Shown here: one piece after another, positions 1-7,085 of the stretch
Layout of the letters: each line of letters begins with the position of its first letter
How positions within the stretch are numbered: position 1 is the stretch's first letter
Origin: CS2-K091 sp035527155
GTDB lineage: Bacteria > Planctomycetota > Phycisphaerae > Sedimentisphaerales > Anaerobacaceae
Assembly (NCBI GenBank): GCA_035527155.1
Contig: DATLBB010000141.1
Span: 1 to 10,300 of the forward strand
Direction: 5' to 3'
DNA: 10,300 nucleotides
Program-made: the position numbers and the translations under genes
Notes under the pieces: generated by a model
Databases searched by the model: none
Seen by the model: the letters and a program-made list of their open reading frames with translations, nothing else
What the model was told of the DNA's origin: nothing

Positions 1-1116
1 GTGGTAGGCGGTTCGAGCGAAAGCCAGGGCCTGCCGGGCCATTGCGGTCCCGGTGTTGCGGCCGGTGACGTGGACGGCGACGGGAAATGCGAAGTAGTTT
101 TCCTCACCAGGGACTCTGTCTTCCACATCGTGGATGGGAAAACGGGAGCAGAAAAAGCCAATGCCAAGCCGCCCCACCCGGAAGGCACCGACTTCTGGGA
201 AGTGGCAATGATTGCCGACTTTCGCGGCACCGGCGGTGATGGTGACATCTTGCTTCAGACCACAAACAATCGCGGCTACCGGATGGGAAAGTTCCTCGCT
301 GCCTATGACATAAAGCAGCTCCTAAATGGTAATAAGCCGTTGTGGCAGAGCGATAAATTCGTTTCCTGCGCACACAATTCCGCCCGCCTTGCCGACATCA
401 ACGGTGACGGACGCGATGAGGTGCTTGGGGCGACAATCTTTTCGGCTGACGGGAAGCTGCTGGCCCGCGCGGTGCCCGGGCGATATCATATGGACAGTGT
501 TTTTGTCGCCGATGTAAAGCCGGACAAGCCCGGCCTGGAGGTCATCATGCTTGAGGAAGGGTCAAACCAGGCGCAGGTCGTCGGCGTGGCAGGCCCTATC
601 TGGCGGAGCCATTTCAAGAAACAGGAGCCACAGAATGCGGCGGTCGGACGATTCAAGGAAGGTTCCGATGAAATCTTCATCTGGTGCCGGTCGCGGTACA
701 ATGAACATCAAAAGCCTTTTGTTTTTGATTCGGCAGGTAAGAAAGTCTTCGACTACAAAATGGATGACGTTGCTCCGGCCGGCTGGACGGCGAGCGGGGT
801 GGAGATAATTCATACCATCGACTGGACCGGCAAACGACAGCAGTTAGCCTGTGCAACGGAACGACACATGACCGGAGATGTGTGTCTATTCGAGCCATTG
901 ACGGGCAAGTTCGTGACACACTTTAAGGAAAAGGCGGACCGGCTGTACGTGGCGGACGTTACCGGTGACTGGCGTGAGGAGATAATTGTTCTAAACGGCA
1001 GCGAGCTGCACATATACGTAAACAGCAGTCCCAATCCGCGACCCAATCGAAAGCGCTTATGGACCAATCGAAACTACCGTCGATTGAAACAGTGTTATAA
1101 CTACTATTCGCCGTAA
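1..1116 (+). CDS. Rhamnogalacturonan-lyase-like (PL11-like) beta-propeller protein, C-terminal part
   Basis: The reading frame is open from the first base and ends at TAA 1114-1116, so the 371 residues are probably the C-terminal part of a larger protein; the GTG at base 1 need not be the real start. Calcium-binding FG-GAP/VCBS-type loops are visible: DVDGDG at residues 23-28 and DINGDG at 132-137, each followed by a short hydrophobic strand. The segment around 163-182 (HMDSVFVADVKPDKPGLEV) and the C-terminal GDWREE motif (322-327) followed by ELHIYVN resemble PL11 rhamnogalacturonan lyases, which cleave the pectin backbone and are usually about 600 residues long. The ending RRLKQ..YNYYSP also fits that group. 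The role would be an extracellular or periplasmic lyase or a related non-catalytic propeller. The signal peptide and N-terminal part lie outside the window. It probably shares a transcript with the downstream hydrolase 78 bp away. A generic FG-GAP protein is the alternative. Confidence 0.72.
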   Translation: MVGGSSESQGLPGHCGPGVAAGDVDGDGKCEVVFLTRDSVFHIVDGKTGAEKANAKPPHPEGTDFWEVAMIADFRGTGGDGDILLQTTNNRGYRMGKFLAAYDIKQLLNGNKPLWQSDKFVSCAHNSARLADINGDGRDEVLGATIFSADGKLLARAVPGRYHMDSVFVADVKPDKPGLEVIMLEEGSNQAQVVGVAGPIWRSHFKKQEPQNAAVGRFKEGSDEIFIWCRSRYNEHQKPFVFDSAGKKVFDYKMDDVAPAGWTASGVEIIHTIDWTGKRQQLACATERHMTGDVCLFEPLTGKFVTHFKEKADRLYVADVTGDWREEIIVLNGSELHIYVNSSPNPRPNRKRLWTNRNYRRLKQCYNYYSP

Positions 1117-1182
1117 AGTGGAATTGCATAATAATGCTCGCAGGTAATACCCTTGCGGCCCCGGCCTTCAAATGCCTGACTT

Positions 1183-1187
1183 GAGGT
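1183..1187 (+). promoter_or_regulatory. Ribosome binding site of the GH5-like gene
   Basis: GAGGT lies 7 bases before the ATG at 1195 and supports that start. The 78-base gap after the upstream lyase-like gene shows no clear terminator hairpin or promoter, which fits co-transcription. Confidence 0.55.
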
Positions 1188-1194
1188 ACGACTA

Positions 1195-2661
1195 ATGATA
1201 AGTCGAAGATTGATTTTCGTTGCAATGGTCGTCATAGTCATTGGATTTCACATGACAATCAGCGCAGCAAACTCAAAGATGCAATTGATAGTGGTGACCG
1301 CTGACGGGCAAGGTTTCGCAGAGCGGGACTCCGGGCGCCCTTATATTCCATTCGGCACAAACTATTACGACCCTCACACGGGGTGGGCCCCGAAGATATG
1401 GCGTCAGTTTGACGCTGAAAAGGTGCGCGAGCACTTTCTCCTGATGAGCGAACTTGGCGTTAACTGTGCGCGGCTTTTCCTTACGGCCGGAAGTTTTCAG
1501 CCCAATGCTAAAACCGTCGATGAGAAGTCTCTTAAAAAACTCGATACCCTTATCAAAATTGCACGCGAGACAGGTATTCGACTTAAACTGACCGGTCCTG
1601 ACCACTGGGAGGGCAGCCCTTCTTATTGGAGGCCGGACCGTTTTGCCGGTGAAGAAGCTTTGCGGGCACTGGAGTACTTCTGGAAGAAGGTCGGGCAACG
1701 CTATAAGGGCGAGCCTGCCATTTTCGCCTGGGACCTTCTGAATGAGCCCCACCTGCCATGGTTTGTTAAAGAATGGCAAGGCCGATGGAATGCCTGGATT
1801 CAGAAGACCTACGGAAGCTGGGAAACACTGAAAGCCACCTGGGGCGATGAACTAACGAAAAAAGACCGATGGGGCGAGGTGGCTGTGCCTGTGAATCGAG
1901 CCAGTGCAGGCAACCTAAGATTGCACGACTGGCAGCGATTCCGTGAATATCTTGCCGACGAATGGGTGCGCCGTCAGGTGGAGGCTTTACGCGGCGCCGA
2001 CCCAACTCACCTGATTACCGTTGGCTATATCCAATGGTCATATCCACTTGTTCGGCCAGGTAATCCAAGCCGATACTCAGCTTTTAATCCACGGAGGCAG
2101 GTTGGATGGCTCGATTTTGTGACTATTCACTTCTATCCGACTATGGGGGCACCATTCGGCTCGGAGGAAAATTGGCGAAAGAATTTGAGCTACCTGCAAG
2201 CTGTTCTGGCTTACTGCCATAGAGGAAAACCGGTGGTCTTAGGTGAATTTGGATGGTACGGCGGCGGTGCGCCTCAAAAGCATCCTTATCTTAGCGAGGC
2301 AGAACAGGCTCGCTGGATAAACGCGGAAATCGAGGTCTCACGCCCTCTGGCCGACGGATGGCTTTCGTGGCCCTTGGCGGACTCGCCCAGCTCAACCGAT
2401 ATCAGCCTGTTCGCCGGCCTGGTCAAAGCTGACTTTACTATCAAGGCCTGGGGGCAAAGGTTCAAAAAATTGGCATCTAATCTGTCGGAATTGAAGCAGC
2501 CAACACCTAAGCTGCCTCCATTTATTTATCCGAATGCCCTTACGGCTGGAAACGAAGAGCTTGGCCAAATACATCAGATCTATGTAGAAGCCGTTCAGAA
2601 GGTGGTCGGCCAGCCTCGTTCGATGAAAATAAGGACGCAGGAACGAAACAACAATCCTTAG
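1195..2661 (+). CDS. Secreted GH5-like (clan GH-A) glycoside hydrolase
   Basis: The 488-residue protein starts with a signal peptide (basic ISRR, hydrophobic residues 6-24, probable cleavage near AANS). The rest looks like one (beta/alpha)8 barrel of the GH5/cellulase-superfamily type. The WDLLNEP motif at 179-185 carries the expected acid/base Glu184 after strand 4. The motif VVLGEFGW at 347-354 carries the expected nucleophile Glu351 after strand 7. The conserved early Arg in CARLF (91-95) and IHFYP (311-315, strand 6) fit the same fold. An insertion at about 200-222 (TYGSWETLKATWG) is common in mannanase- or galactosidase-like clan GH-A enzymes. It would hydrolyse a beta-linked polysaccharide outside the cytoplasm; the substrate cannot be read from the sequence. 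It follows the lyase-like gene on the same strand. Its 3' half, from about codon 305, occurs again as a broken copy at 3165-3490. The family assignment is firm at clan level, weaker at family level. Confidence 0.85.
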   Translation: MISRRLIFVAMVVIVIGFHMTISAANSKMQLIVVTADGQGFAERDSGRPYIPFGTNYYDPHTGWAPKIWRQFDAEKVREHFLLMSELGVNCARLFLTAGSFQPNAKTVDEKSLKKLDTLIKIARETGIRLKLTGPDHWEGSPSYWRPDRFAGEEALRALEYFWKKVGQRYKGEPAIFAWDLLNEPHLPWFVKEWQGRWNAWIQKTYGSWETLKATWGDELTKKDRWGEVAVPVNRASAGNLRLHDWQRFREYLADEWVRRQVEALRGADPTHLITVGYIQWSYPLVRPGNPSRYSAFNPRRQVGWLDFVTIHFYPTMGAPFGSEENWRKNLSYLQAVLAYCHRGKPVVLGEFGWYGGGAPQKHPYLSEAEQARWINAEIEVSRPLADGWLSWPLADSPSSTDISLFAGLVKADFTIKAWGQRFKKLASNLSELKQPTPKLPPFIYPNALTAGNEELGQIHQIYVEAVQKVVGQPRSMKIRTQERNNNP

Positions 2662-2723
2662 AGACGTGAAATAACGCCAGCTGCCGACAGCTAACCGGCT
2701 TTGTCAAACGGCCTAACAGCTAA
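2662..2723. other. Convergent intergenic spacer with a 9-bp direct repeat
   Basis: This 62-base gap separates the stop of the GH5-like gene (+) from the stop of the first PilZ gene (-). ACAGCTAAC occurs at 2687-2695 and again at 2716-2724, 29 bases apart. I see no convincing hairpin with a T-run, so how the two converging transcripts end is not evident. Confidence 0.35.
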
Positions 2724-3068
2724 CTATCCGGCCGTGGGGGGTATATTCCAAAAAGGCGGATTGTCAAATTGGATTGCGACACGACGCCGGCTTTCATTTA
2801 TAGTGTCGATACGGAAGACTCGTCCGGTGCGAGTAATATCCTGCATATCGGAGGAATTTGTGCCAAAACGTGGGATGCTAAAACGTGTGGTCAATTGTTG
2901 GCCCAACTTCGGGCAGTTATCATTGGCATCACAGATAAAAGCCATGCCACTGCTGGATATGTCGACCATAACTCCCTGAAAAACTGCTGCATCCAAGTCT
3001 TCGCCAAACGAGACCGGCAGCTCATAATGGAATCTTTTCTCTTTTCTTCGTTCTTTAATATTGTGCAT
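2724..3068 (-). CDS. Single-domain PilZ protein, copy 1
   Basis: This 114-residue cytoplasmic protein is essentially a lone PilZ domain, the common receptor fold for the second messenger cyclic di-GMP. Both ligand motifs are present: RxxxR in the basic N-terminus (ERRKEKR, Arg8 and Arg12) and DxSxxG as DISSSG (Asp36, Ser38, Gly41). The typical barrel strand RTGRVFRID follows at about 80-88. There is no signal peptide, membrane segment or output domain, so it probably acts by binding a partner. The ATG at 3066-3068 (minus strand) is preceded by GGAG 8 bases upstream. It is convergent with the GH5-like gene. It has a paralogue at 3603-3950, about 70% identical without gaps over most of the length. 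Differences cluster in the segment after the DxSxxG strand (residues 47-77) and at both ends. Confidence 0.88.
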   Translation of the reverse strand: MHNIKERRKEKRFHYELPVSFGEDLDAAVFQGVMVDISSSGMAFICDANDNCPKLGQQLTTRFSIPRFGTNSSDMQDITRTGRVFRIDTINESRRRVAIQFDNPPFWNIPPTAG

Positions 3069-3164
3069 CTTTAACGCTCCGAAAGCACCAATCTATATAC
3101 TTTAGAAGTCGACAGATTTTATAATTACCTTTAGAATGATTGCTCCGGGATGATTAATTGCTAC
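3069..3164 (-). promoter_or_regulatory. Upstream region of PilZ copy 1, conserved with copy 2
   Basis: The region upstream of the minus-strand PilZ start shares with the copy 2 leader an 18-base identical block at 3129-3146 (minus strand GGAGCAATCATTCTAAAG) and a second conserved stretch near 3099-3119 that includes AAATCTG and TTCTAA. AT-rich hexamers resembling a -10 box (TATATA, AGTATA) lie close to the gene. The conservation may only reflect the duplication, so the promoter call is tentative. Confidence 0.4.
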
Positions 3165-3490
3165 AGGCCGACTCGATTTTTTAACAATTCACTTCTATCC
3201 GACCATAGGCGTTCCATTCGGCTCAGAATTGGCAAAAGAATCTTAGCTACCTGCAAGCGGTTTTGGCTTACTGCCACACAGGAAAGCCGGTGGTCCTTGT
3301 CGAATTTGGGTAGTATGGTGGTGCGCCCCAGAAGCACCCTTATCTTAGCAAGGCAGAACAAGCTCGCTTAAGAAACGCGTAAATCGAGGCTTCACACCCT
3401 CTGACTGCGGGAAACTAAGAGCATGGCCAAATACATAATATCTATGTAGAAGCCGTTCAGAAGGTGGTCGGCAAGCCTCGTCCGATAAGA
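3165..3490 (+). pseudogene. Decaying 3' fragment of the GH5-like gene
   Basis: This stretch aligns with 2103-2620 of the intact GH5-like gene at roughly 80-85% nucleotide identity by eye. It begins around codon 305, so it never had a signal peptide, start, or the acid/base NEP motif. Damage includes a 5-base deletion at about 3229 (frameshift, opposite GAGGAAAAT of the intact copy) and a TGG-to-TAG change just after the GEFGW-equivalent (about 3311). There is also a GAA-to-TAA change near 3380 and the loss of about 190 bases after 3405. The final stretch GTAGAAGCCGTTCAGAAGG is still nearly perfect. The nucleophile Glu codon survives in EFG, but the preceding residue is changed. There is no start codon or ribosome binding site for it. 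It is a relic of the tandem duplication and not expected to be expressed as protein. Confidence 0.9.
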
Positions 3491-3602
3491 GATACAGGCA
3501 AGGGTGAAAATAGCAGCAGTAAGTGAGCAAACATACTGCTTTCTGCCCGAAAGGGATTCAGGATATCAAATTAGGTTGTCAAAGCTGCTATACAGGATAC
3601 AG
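3491..3602. other. Spacer between the GH5 relic and PilZ copy 2
   Basis: This is equivalent to the 2640-2723 end of the GH5-like gene and its spacer in copy 1, but largely diverged. Only the ACAGCTAA and CCGTGGG stretches near the PilZ stop still match clearly. I see no gene or terminator in it. Confidence 0.4.
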
Positions 3603-3950
3603 CTAAGTATTCGACCGTGGGAGTATATCCCAAAATGGAGGTTCGTCAAACTGCATTGCGACCCGACGCCGGCTTTCACTTATAGTGTCGATGCGGTAGA
3701 CTCGGCCGGTGCGAGTGAGACTGTGCGTATCGGAGGGGTCTCTGCCAGAACGTGGGATACTAAAGCGAGTGGTCAACTTTTGGCCCGGATACGGGCAGTT
3801 ATCGTCGGTGTTACAGATAAAAGCCATCCCCCTGCTGGAAATGTCAACCATAACGCCCTGAGAAACCGCTGCGTTAAAGTCTTCAGCGAACCTGACAGGT
3901 AGTTCATAGTGCATTCTTTGCTCTTTTCTTCGTTCTTTAGTTTTCTTCAT
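3603..3950 (-). CDS. Single-domain PilZ protein, copy 2
   Basis: This 115-residue protein is the paralogue of the PilZ protein at 2724-3068. It also consists of one PilZ domain and probably binds cyclic di-GMP in the cytoplasm. The RxxxR motif (ERRKEQR, Arg8 and Arg12) and DxSxxG (DISSRG, Asp36, Ser38, Gly41) are both kept, as are RTGRVYRID and ESRRRVAMQFD. Roughly 34 of 114 aligned residues differ from copy 1 with no gaps, and the frame is intact although the neighbouring GH5 copy has decayed. This suggests that the PilZ copy has been retained by selection. The ATG at 3948-3950 (minus strand) is preceded by GAGG about 9 bases upstream. It lies downstream of, and in the same direction as, the esterase/propeller operon, 123 bases after its last stop, so read-through is possible. 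No partner can be named from the sequence. Confidence 0.88.
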   Translation of the reverse strand: MKKTKERRKEQRMHYELPVRFAEDFNAAVSQGVMVDISSRGMAFICNTDDNCPYPGQKLTTRFSIPRSGRDPSDTHSLTRTGRVYRIDTISESRRRVAMQFDEPPFWDILPRSNT

Positions 3951-4073
3951 TATTAATGACCTCTAATCTGCGACTTCTATACTATTAGAAATCGGCAGAT
4001 TTACGAAATTGCTTTAGAATGATTGCTCCCGGAGGATTACTGCAACCAAACCACAGCGACGAAGCTCTGCATT
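3951..4073 (-). promoter_or_regulatory. Upstream region of PilZ copy 2
   Basis: This is the equivalent of 3069-3164. It contains the identical 18-base block at 4012-4029 and the related AAATCTGCCGATTTCTAA stretch, then AGTATA on the minus strand as a possible -10 element. I see no hairpin with a T-run after the propeller gene stop at 4074, so PilZ copy 2 may be reached by read-through as well as by its own promoter. Confidence 0.4.
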
Positions 4074-7067
4074 TCACCGCTCTTTACAATGCCCGGAGGT
4101 TACCAAACAGCGATTTATGATGCCTGATAAGGCCCTGCCGGGCGGCTCTTTTTTTTGCGAGCTGGCGGCAAACAAAGCGGTGTCCGTTCGCCAAACGACT
4201 TTTCCATGTGCTTCAATAGCCAGGAGCAACTTCCGGATGTAAAAGAGGTCGGCCTTGCACCAGGGAATGTCGAGGAAACGTGTGAGCTTTTCGGCCGGCT
4301 CGCGAAGGATCAACGCACGGGCAGCAAAAACCTCCATAGCCATCGTGGGAAACGCGAAAGGGCACTCGTTGCGCCACATTGTCTCAACGTTCCAGGCCAG
4401 GTACCAGGTTGGGCGGTGGTAATCAACGTAAACATCCATGAGGTGTTTATGCGTCTGTGAGGCATAGTTTGCACAAAGGCGGCCGATTTCAGGCGTCAGA
4501 TGTCTCCAACGGCCAAAAATTGAGCGAAGAACCGGCACCTGTGTGATTAGGCCACCGTGCGAGTGGGCAAATTCGTAAGCCAGTCTCTCGCGGAAAGCTC
4601 TTCGTGCCGTGCCTACACCTTTTTCGACGGCCTCCTCATCGTTCATCCGCGCAGCCATTCGACAGTAGGCAATCAGGCCTGCCAGATAGCCATTGCGGCA
4701 ATCCTCCTCCATTTTGTTTGGCTTCTGGTCGATGAGTTTACGCAGGAGCTTCCAATTTCGTTCGATTCCGCTCCAGTCACCGGTCGCATCCGCCCATAGC
4801 CAGAGCGGATACAGCCGGGCCAAGTCACTTCGAATAATATCGTCCCTTACCTGCATCATATTCTCCGGGGGAACATCGTATAAAGTACGGACGGCGCCTA
4901 TGCCCGGGTCGTATCTGCTGTGCCCTACCAAGCCTTCCAATGGGCCACCAGATGAACTCATACGAGCGACATAGTCTCTCACCTCTTGCTGAAGATCGCT
5001 GTCGATGTACTTGTAGGCCTGAGCAAGTGTATCAAGGGTTTCGGTAGGCTCAATAAACAACCGATAGGCCTCTCGGGGATGCTTGCCGACCGGAAAGAGT
5101 AATGGTCGCCACTGTCTGGAAATCAGTTCTCTGACGCAGCGCGAAAGCTCCGCCTGAAGAGAAGTCAATCCACGGCTATCTTTGAATTGGATGACGGGCA
5201 CTTCCCAAATGAAGCGGTCAAGCTCAGCATCCGTGATGTCATCAACCAGCTTGGATGCTTGCTGCGTGAGCGGCTGCTGACGGGTGCCAGGAATTTTCCC
5301 CGGAAGACTTTTCAACAGATGGTTGAGGCGGCTCATTCCCAGCATGTCCCAGTCCCAGGGGAGCTTCTGAACCTTTTTCCATTCACTATCGGTGATTGTG
5401 GCATTTGGTGGCTCGGAGGCTTTGCCAGCCCTCCGCAAGGAGTCCATAGGACTGCCGCCTGCCTGCATTTTGTAGGCTATCAGAGCCGCTCCGGCGTTGA
5501 TTTCGTGAGTGGGGATGTAATAGAAGCTATCGCCGGCGATGGAAATGGGCATATCAATTACCGAACCGCCACCGTAAACAGCGGTGCCGCGCGGCAACCA
5601 TTCTTTACCCACAGGAAGAGATTGGCCACGTAGAATGGCTGCCCATATACCGAGTGCTTCGCCGGGTTTCGGTTCGTGGATATTGTGGCAAAACGGTTCG
5701 GAGTAACCTACAAGCGTGTCCAAATCCATACCGTTGACGTTGTCCTGATGGGTGTTTATCAGCACTCGGCCGCCGACGGTGAGCTGGCACTGCTCATCGT
5801 GTACGAGCAGTAGGCTGTCGTGCCAGCCATAGGTGCGGGACTGGTCCATAATCGGATTGATGTAGCCGGTAGAGGTATCGAGGTAACCCACATTCAGGAA
5901 CGGCGAGTAATGCTGGTAACGGCTGCGTAACAACGCCCGAAACTTGACCACCACCTTACCGTCGGGTGTTACGATGGGCGGAGCGCCGGTGCCGTTCATG
6001 CTCTCGGCGTACACTATCGGGGCGACGAATTTCTGCCTGCCCGTATCCGGATGGAGGACAAAAAACGTCTGATAGATGGGCTGTTCGTTCAGCCGCTTGC
6101 GAATGTAATGGAGTTGTGCTTTGTATGTGCCCGGCTCTTCCATCACTTTGAAGTTCTCCCGGCGAAGCCGTTCATTCTCTTCCTTCGTATGACGCCAGCT
6201 CGCAAAGTCTCCAAAAATCTCCTTGACCATATCGTGAAGAACTGGCGTGAAGGAGTCCAGCGAAATACCCGGCGTGACGGTAATCATTACCGAGCCATCC
6301 GGCGCGACCACGGGATGATACCCACGGAAGCTGACACCGGGCAGCTTATTGCTCCGCCAAAGCCGTGAGCCGGTATGGAAGTTGAATGCGTAGACGTGCA
6401 TATCTTCGCTGCCGATGTAAAGGCGACCGGTCTTCACATCAAGGGCCGGGCTCGAGAGCAGTCCGGCAGGACGGCTTGCCGGACCGGTCGATGCCTTCCA
6501 CTTGATTCTGCCGGTCTGAGCATCAATAGCATAAAGTGCACCGTCACGGCTGCCAGCAACGACCACACCTTCATAGACTAACGGAGAATTCCACACCGCA
6601 GAGCCGGTTTTAACAGACCAGACAATCCTGCCATCGTGGACATCAACGGCATAAATCTTCCCTTCAGCATTACCAAAAAAGACCTTGTTGTCAACGACAG
6701 CACATGTGTGCAAGATCGCGCCGCCTGTCTTAAACCTCCAAACGTCTTTACCGGTATCGCTGTTCATCGCGTGGAGTATGCCCCGCATCGTGCCGACGAA
6801 AACCTTTCCGTCCGCGATGATGGGCTGCACGCCAGCCATCAATCCTTCGTCAGGAAATAATCGGTACCATTTACGCTCGAAAGGCGGTCGAATCTCCGTC
6901 GAGGTCGCACCCGTCCGTGCTACATCGTGCGCAAGCATGGGCCAATCCTTTTGTGTTGGAGTGCGGCCGTAAGAAATGTGCAAAAGGCCCAGGCAGAGAA
7001 TCAAACACACTGTCAACCGTGCCGTCCTTATCTTCACCCTCATAGAATTTATCTTCACGATTTTCAT
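4074..7067 (-). CDS. Secreted PQQ-like beta-propeller protein with large C-terminal helical domain
   Basis: The 997-residue protein begins with a signal peptide (hydrophobic TVCLILCLGLLHI at about 19-31, ending near SYG-RTP). The start at 7067 has only a weak AAGG. Met9 is an alternative start that would also give a signal peptide. PQQ-type blades with G-x-(L/I)-(Y/H)-A-x-(D/N)-x-x-x-G-x-x-x-W recur about every 40 residues at 96-110, 136-150, 176-190 and 222-237. A less regular propeller part continues to about 535 (AYKM). The N-terminal DWPMLAHDVARTG is the usual lead-in of planctomycete PQQ-like proteins. Residues about 560-965 are different: mostly amphipathic helices with many Trp and Tyr (LYPLWLWADATGDW, PTWYLAWNVETMWRNECPF). 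They resemble an alpha/alpha-toroid, but I cannot name the family or catalytic residues. There are no obvious PQQ ligands, so this is probably a scaffold or carbohydrate-active protein, not a dehydrogenase. It follows the esterase by 68 bases and is probably co-transcribed. An A8 run lies near the C-terminus. Confidence 0.82.
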   Translation of the reverse strand: MKIVKINSMRVKIRTARLTVCLILCLGLLHISYGRTPTQKDWPMLAHDVARTGATSTEIRPPFERKWYRLFPDEGLMAGVQPIIADGKVFVGTMRGILHAMNSDTGKDVWRFKTGGAILHTCAVVDNKVFFGNAEGKIYAVDVHDGRIVWSVKTGSAVWNSPLVYEGVVVAGSRDGALYAIDAQTGRIKWKASTGPASRPAGLLSSPALDVKTGRLYIGSEDMHVYAFNFHTGSRLWRSNKLPGVSFRGYHPVVAPDGSVMITVTPGISLDSFTPVLHDMVKEIFGDFASWRHTKEENERLRRENFKVMEEPGTYKAQLHYIRKRLNEQPIYQTFFVLHPDTGRQKFVAPIVYAESMNGTGAPPIVTPDGKVVVKFRALLRSRYQHYSPFLNVGYLDTSTGYINPIMDQSRTYGWHDSLLLVHDEQCQLTVGGRVLINTHQDNVNGMDLDTLVGYSEPFCHNIHEPKPGEALGIWAAILRGQSLPVGKEWLPRGTAVYGGGSVIDMPISIAGDSFYYIPTHEINAGAALIAYKMQAGGSPMDSLRRAGKASEPPNATITDSEWKKVQKLPWDWDMLGMSRLNHLLKSLPGKIPGTRQQPLTQQASKLVDDITDAELDRFIWEVPVIQFKDSRGLTSLQAELSRCVRELISRQWRPLLFPVGKHPREAYRLFIEPTETLDTLAQAYKYIDSDLQQEVRDYVARMSSSGGPLEGLVGHSRYDPGIGAVRTLYDVPPENMMQVRDDIIRSDLARLYPLWLWADATGDWSGIERNWKLLRKLIDQKPNKMEEDCRNGYLAGLIAYCRMAARMNDEEAVEKGVGTARRAFRERLAYEFAHSHGGLITQVPVLRSIFGRWRHLTPEIGRLCANYASQTHKHLMDVYVDYHRPTWYLAWNVETMWRNECPFAFPTMAMEVFAARALILREPAEKLTRFLDIPWCKADLFYIRKLLLAIEAHGKVVWRTDTALFAASSQKKEPPGRALSGIINRCLVTSGHCKER

Positions 7068-7085
7068 TCTGCCTTTATCGGCTTG

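Larger units (their letters stand above)
2103..3160. repeat. Segmental tandem duplication, copy 1 (GH5 3' half, PilZ gene, PilZ upstream region)
   Basis: This block is collinear with copy 2 at about 3165-4045. In order it holds the 3' half of the plus-strand GH5-like gene, the minus-strand PilZ gene and about 90 bases upstream of PilZ. Matching landmarks are CTCGATTTT (2110 and 3172), the shared GTAGAAGCCGTTCAGAAGG just before the GH5 end, the whole PilZ gene, and an identical 18-base block at 3129-3146 and 4012-4029. The boundaries are blurred by divergence and good to about 10-15 bases. Here the GH5-like gene is complete. Confidence 0.9.
3165..4045. repeat. Segmental tandem duplication, copy 2 (decayed GH5 fragment, PilZ gene, upstream region)
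   Basis: This is the second copy of the block at about 2103-3160. It is shorter mainly because about 190 bases matching roughly 2357-2548 are missing. The junction near 3160-3172 joins PilZ upstream DNA directly to the middle of the GH5 sequence, as expected from a head-to-tail tandem duplication. The right boundary ends about 30 bases before the stop of the propeller gene. Confidence 0.88.

Noticed and set aside
1273..1779. 168-codon open frame on the minus strand
   Set aside because: It lies wholly inside the GH5-like gene, has no ribosome binding site or recognisable motif, and the opposite strand has clear catalytic motifs.
3099..3172. Possible transposon end or attachment site at the duplication junction
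   Set aside because: No inverted repeats, target-site duplication, integrase or tRNA is visible. Simple tandem duplication explains the junction.
3504..3902. 132-codon plus-strand frame, and a related one at 2769-3074
   Set aside because: Both are antisense to the PilZ genes. Their similarity to each other follows from the duplication and does not indicate a second gene family.
4125..4156. GC-rich stretch followed by T8 on the plus strand, resembling a terminator
   Set aside because: The stem is only about 4 bp, it lies inside the minus-strand propeller gene, and no plus-strand transcript is expected to end there.
5187..5633. 148-codon open frame on the plus strand
   Set aside because: It is antisense to the propeller gene, with no domain, signal or start site support.
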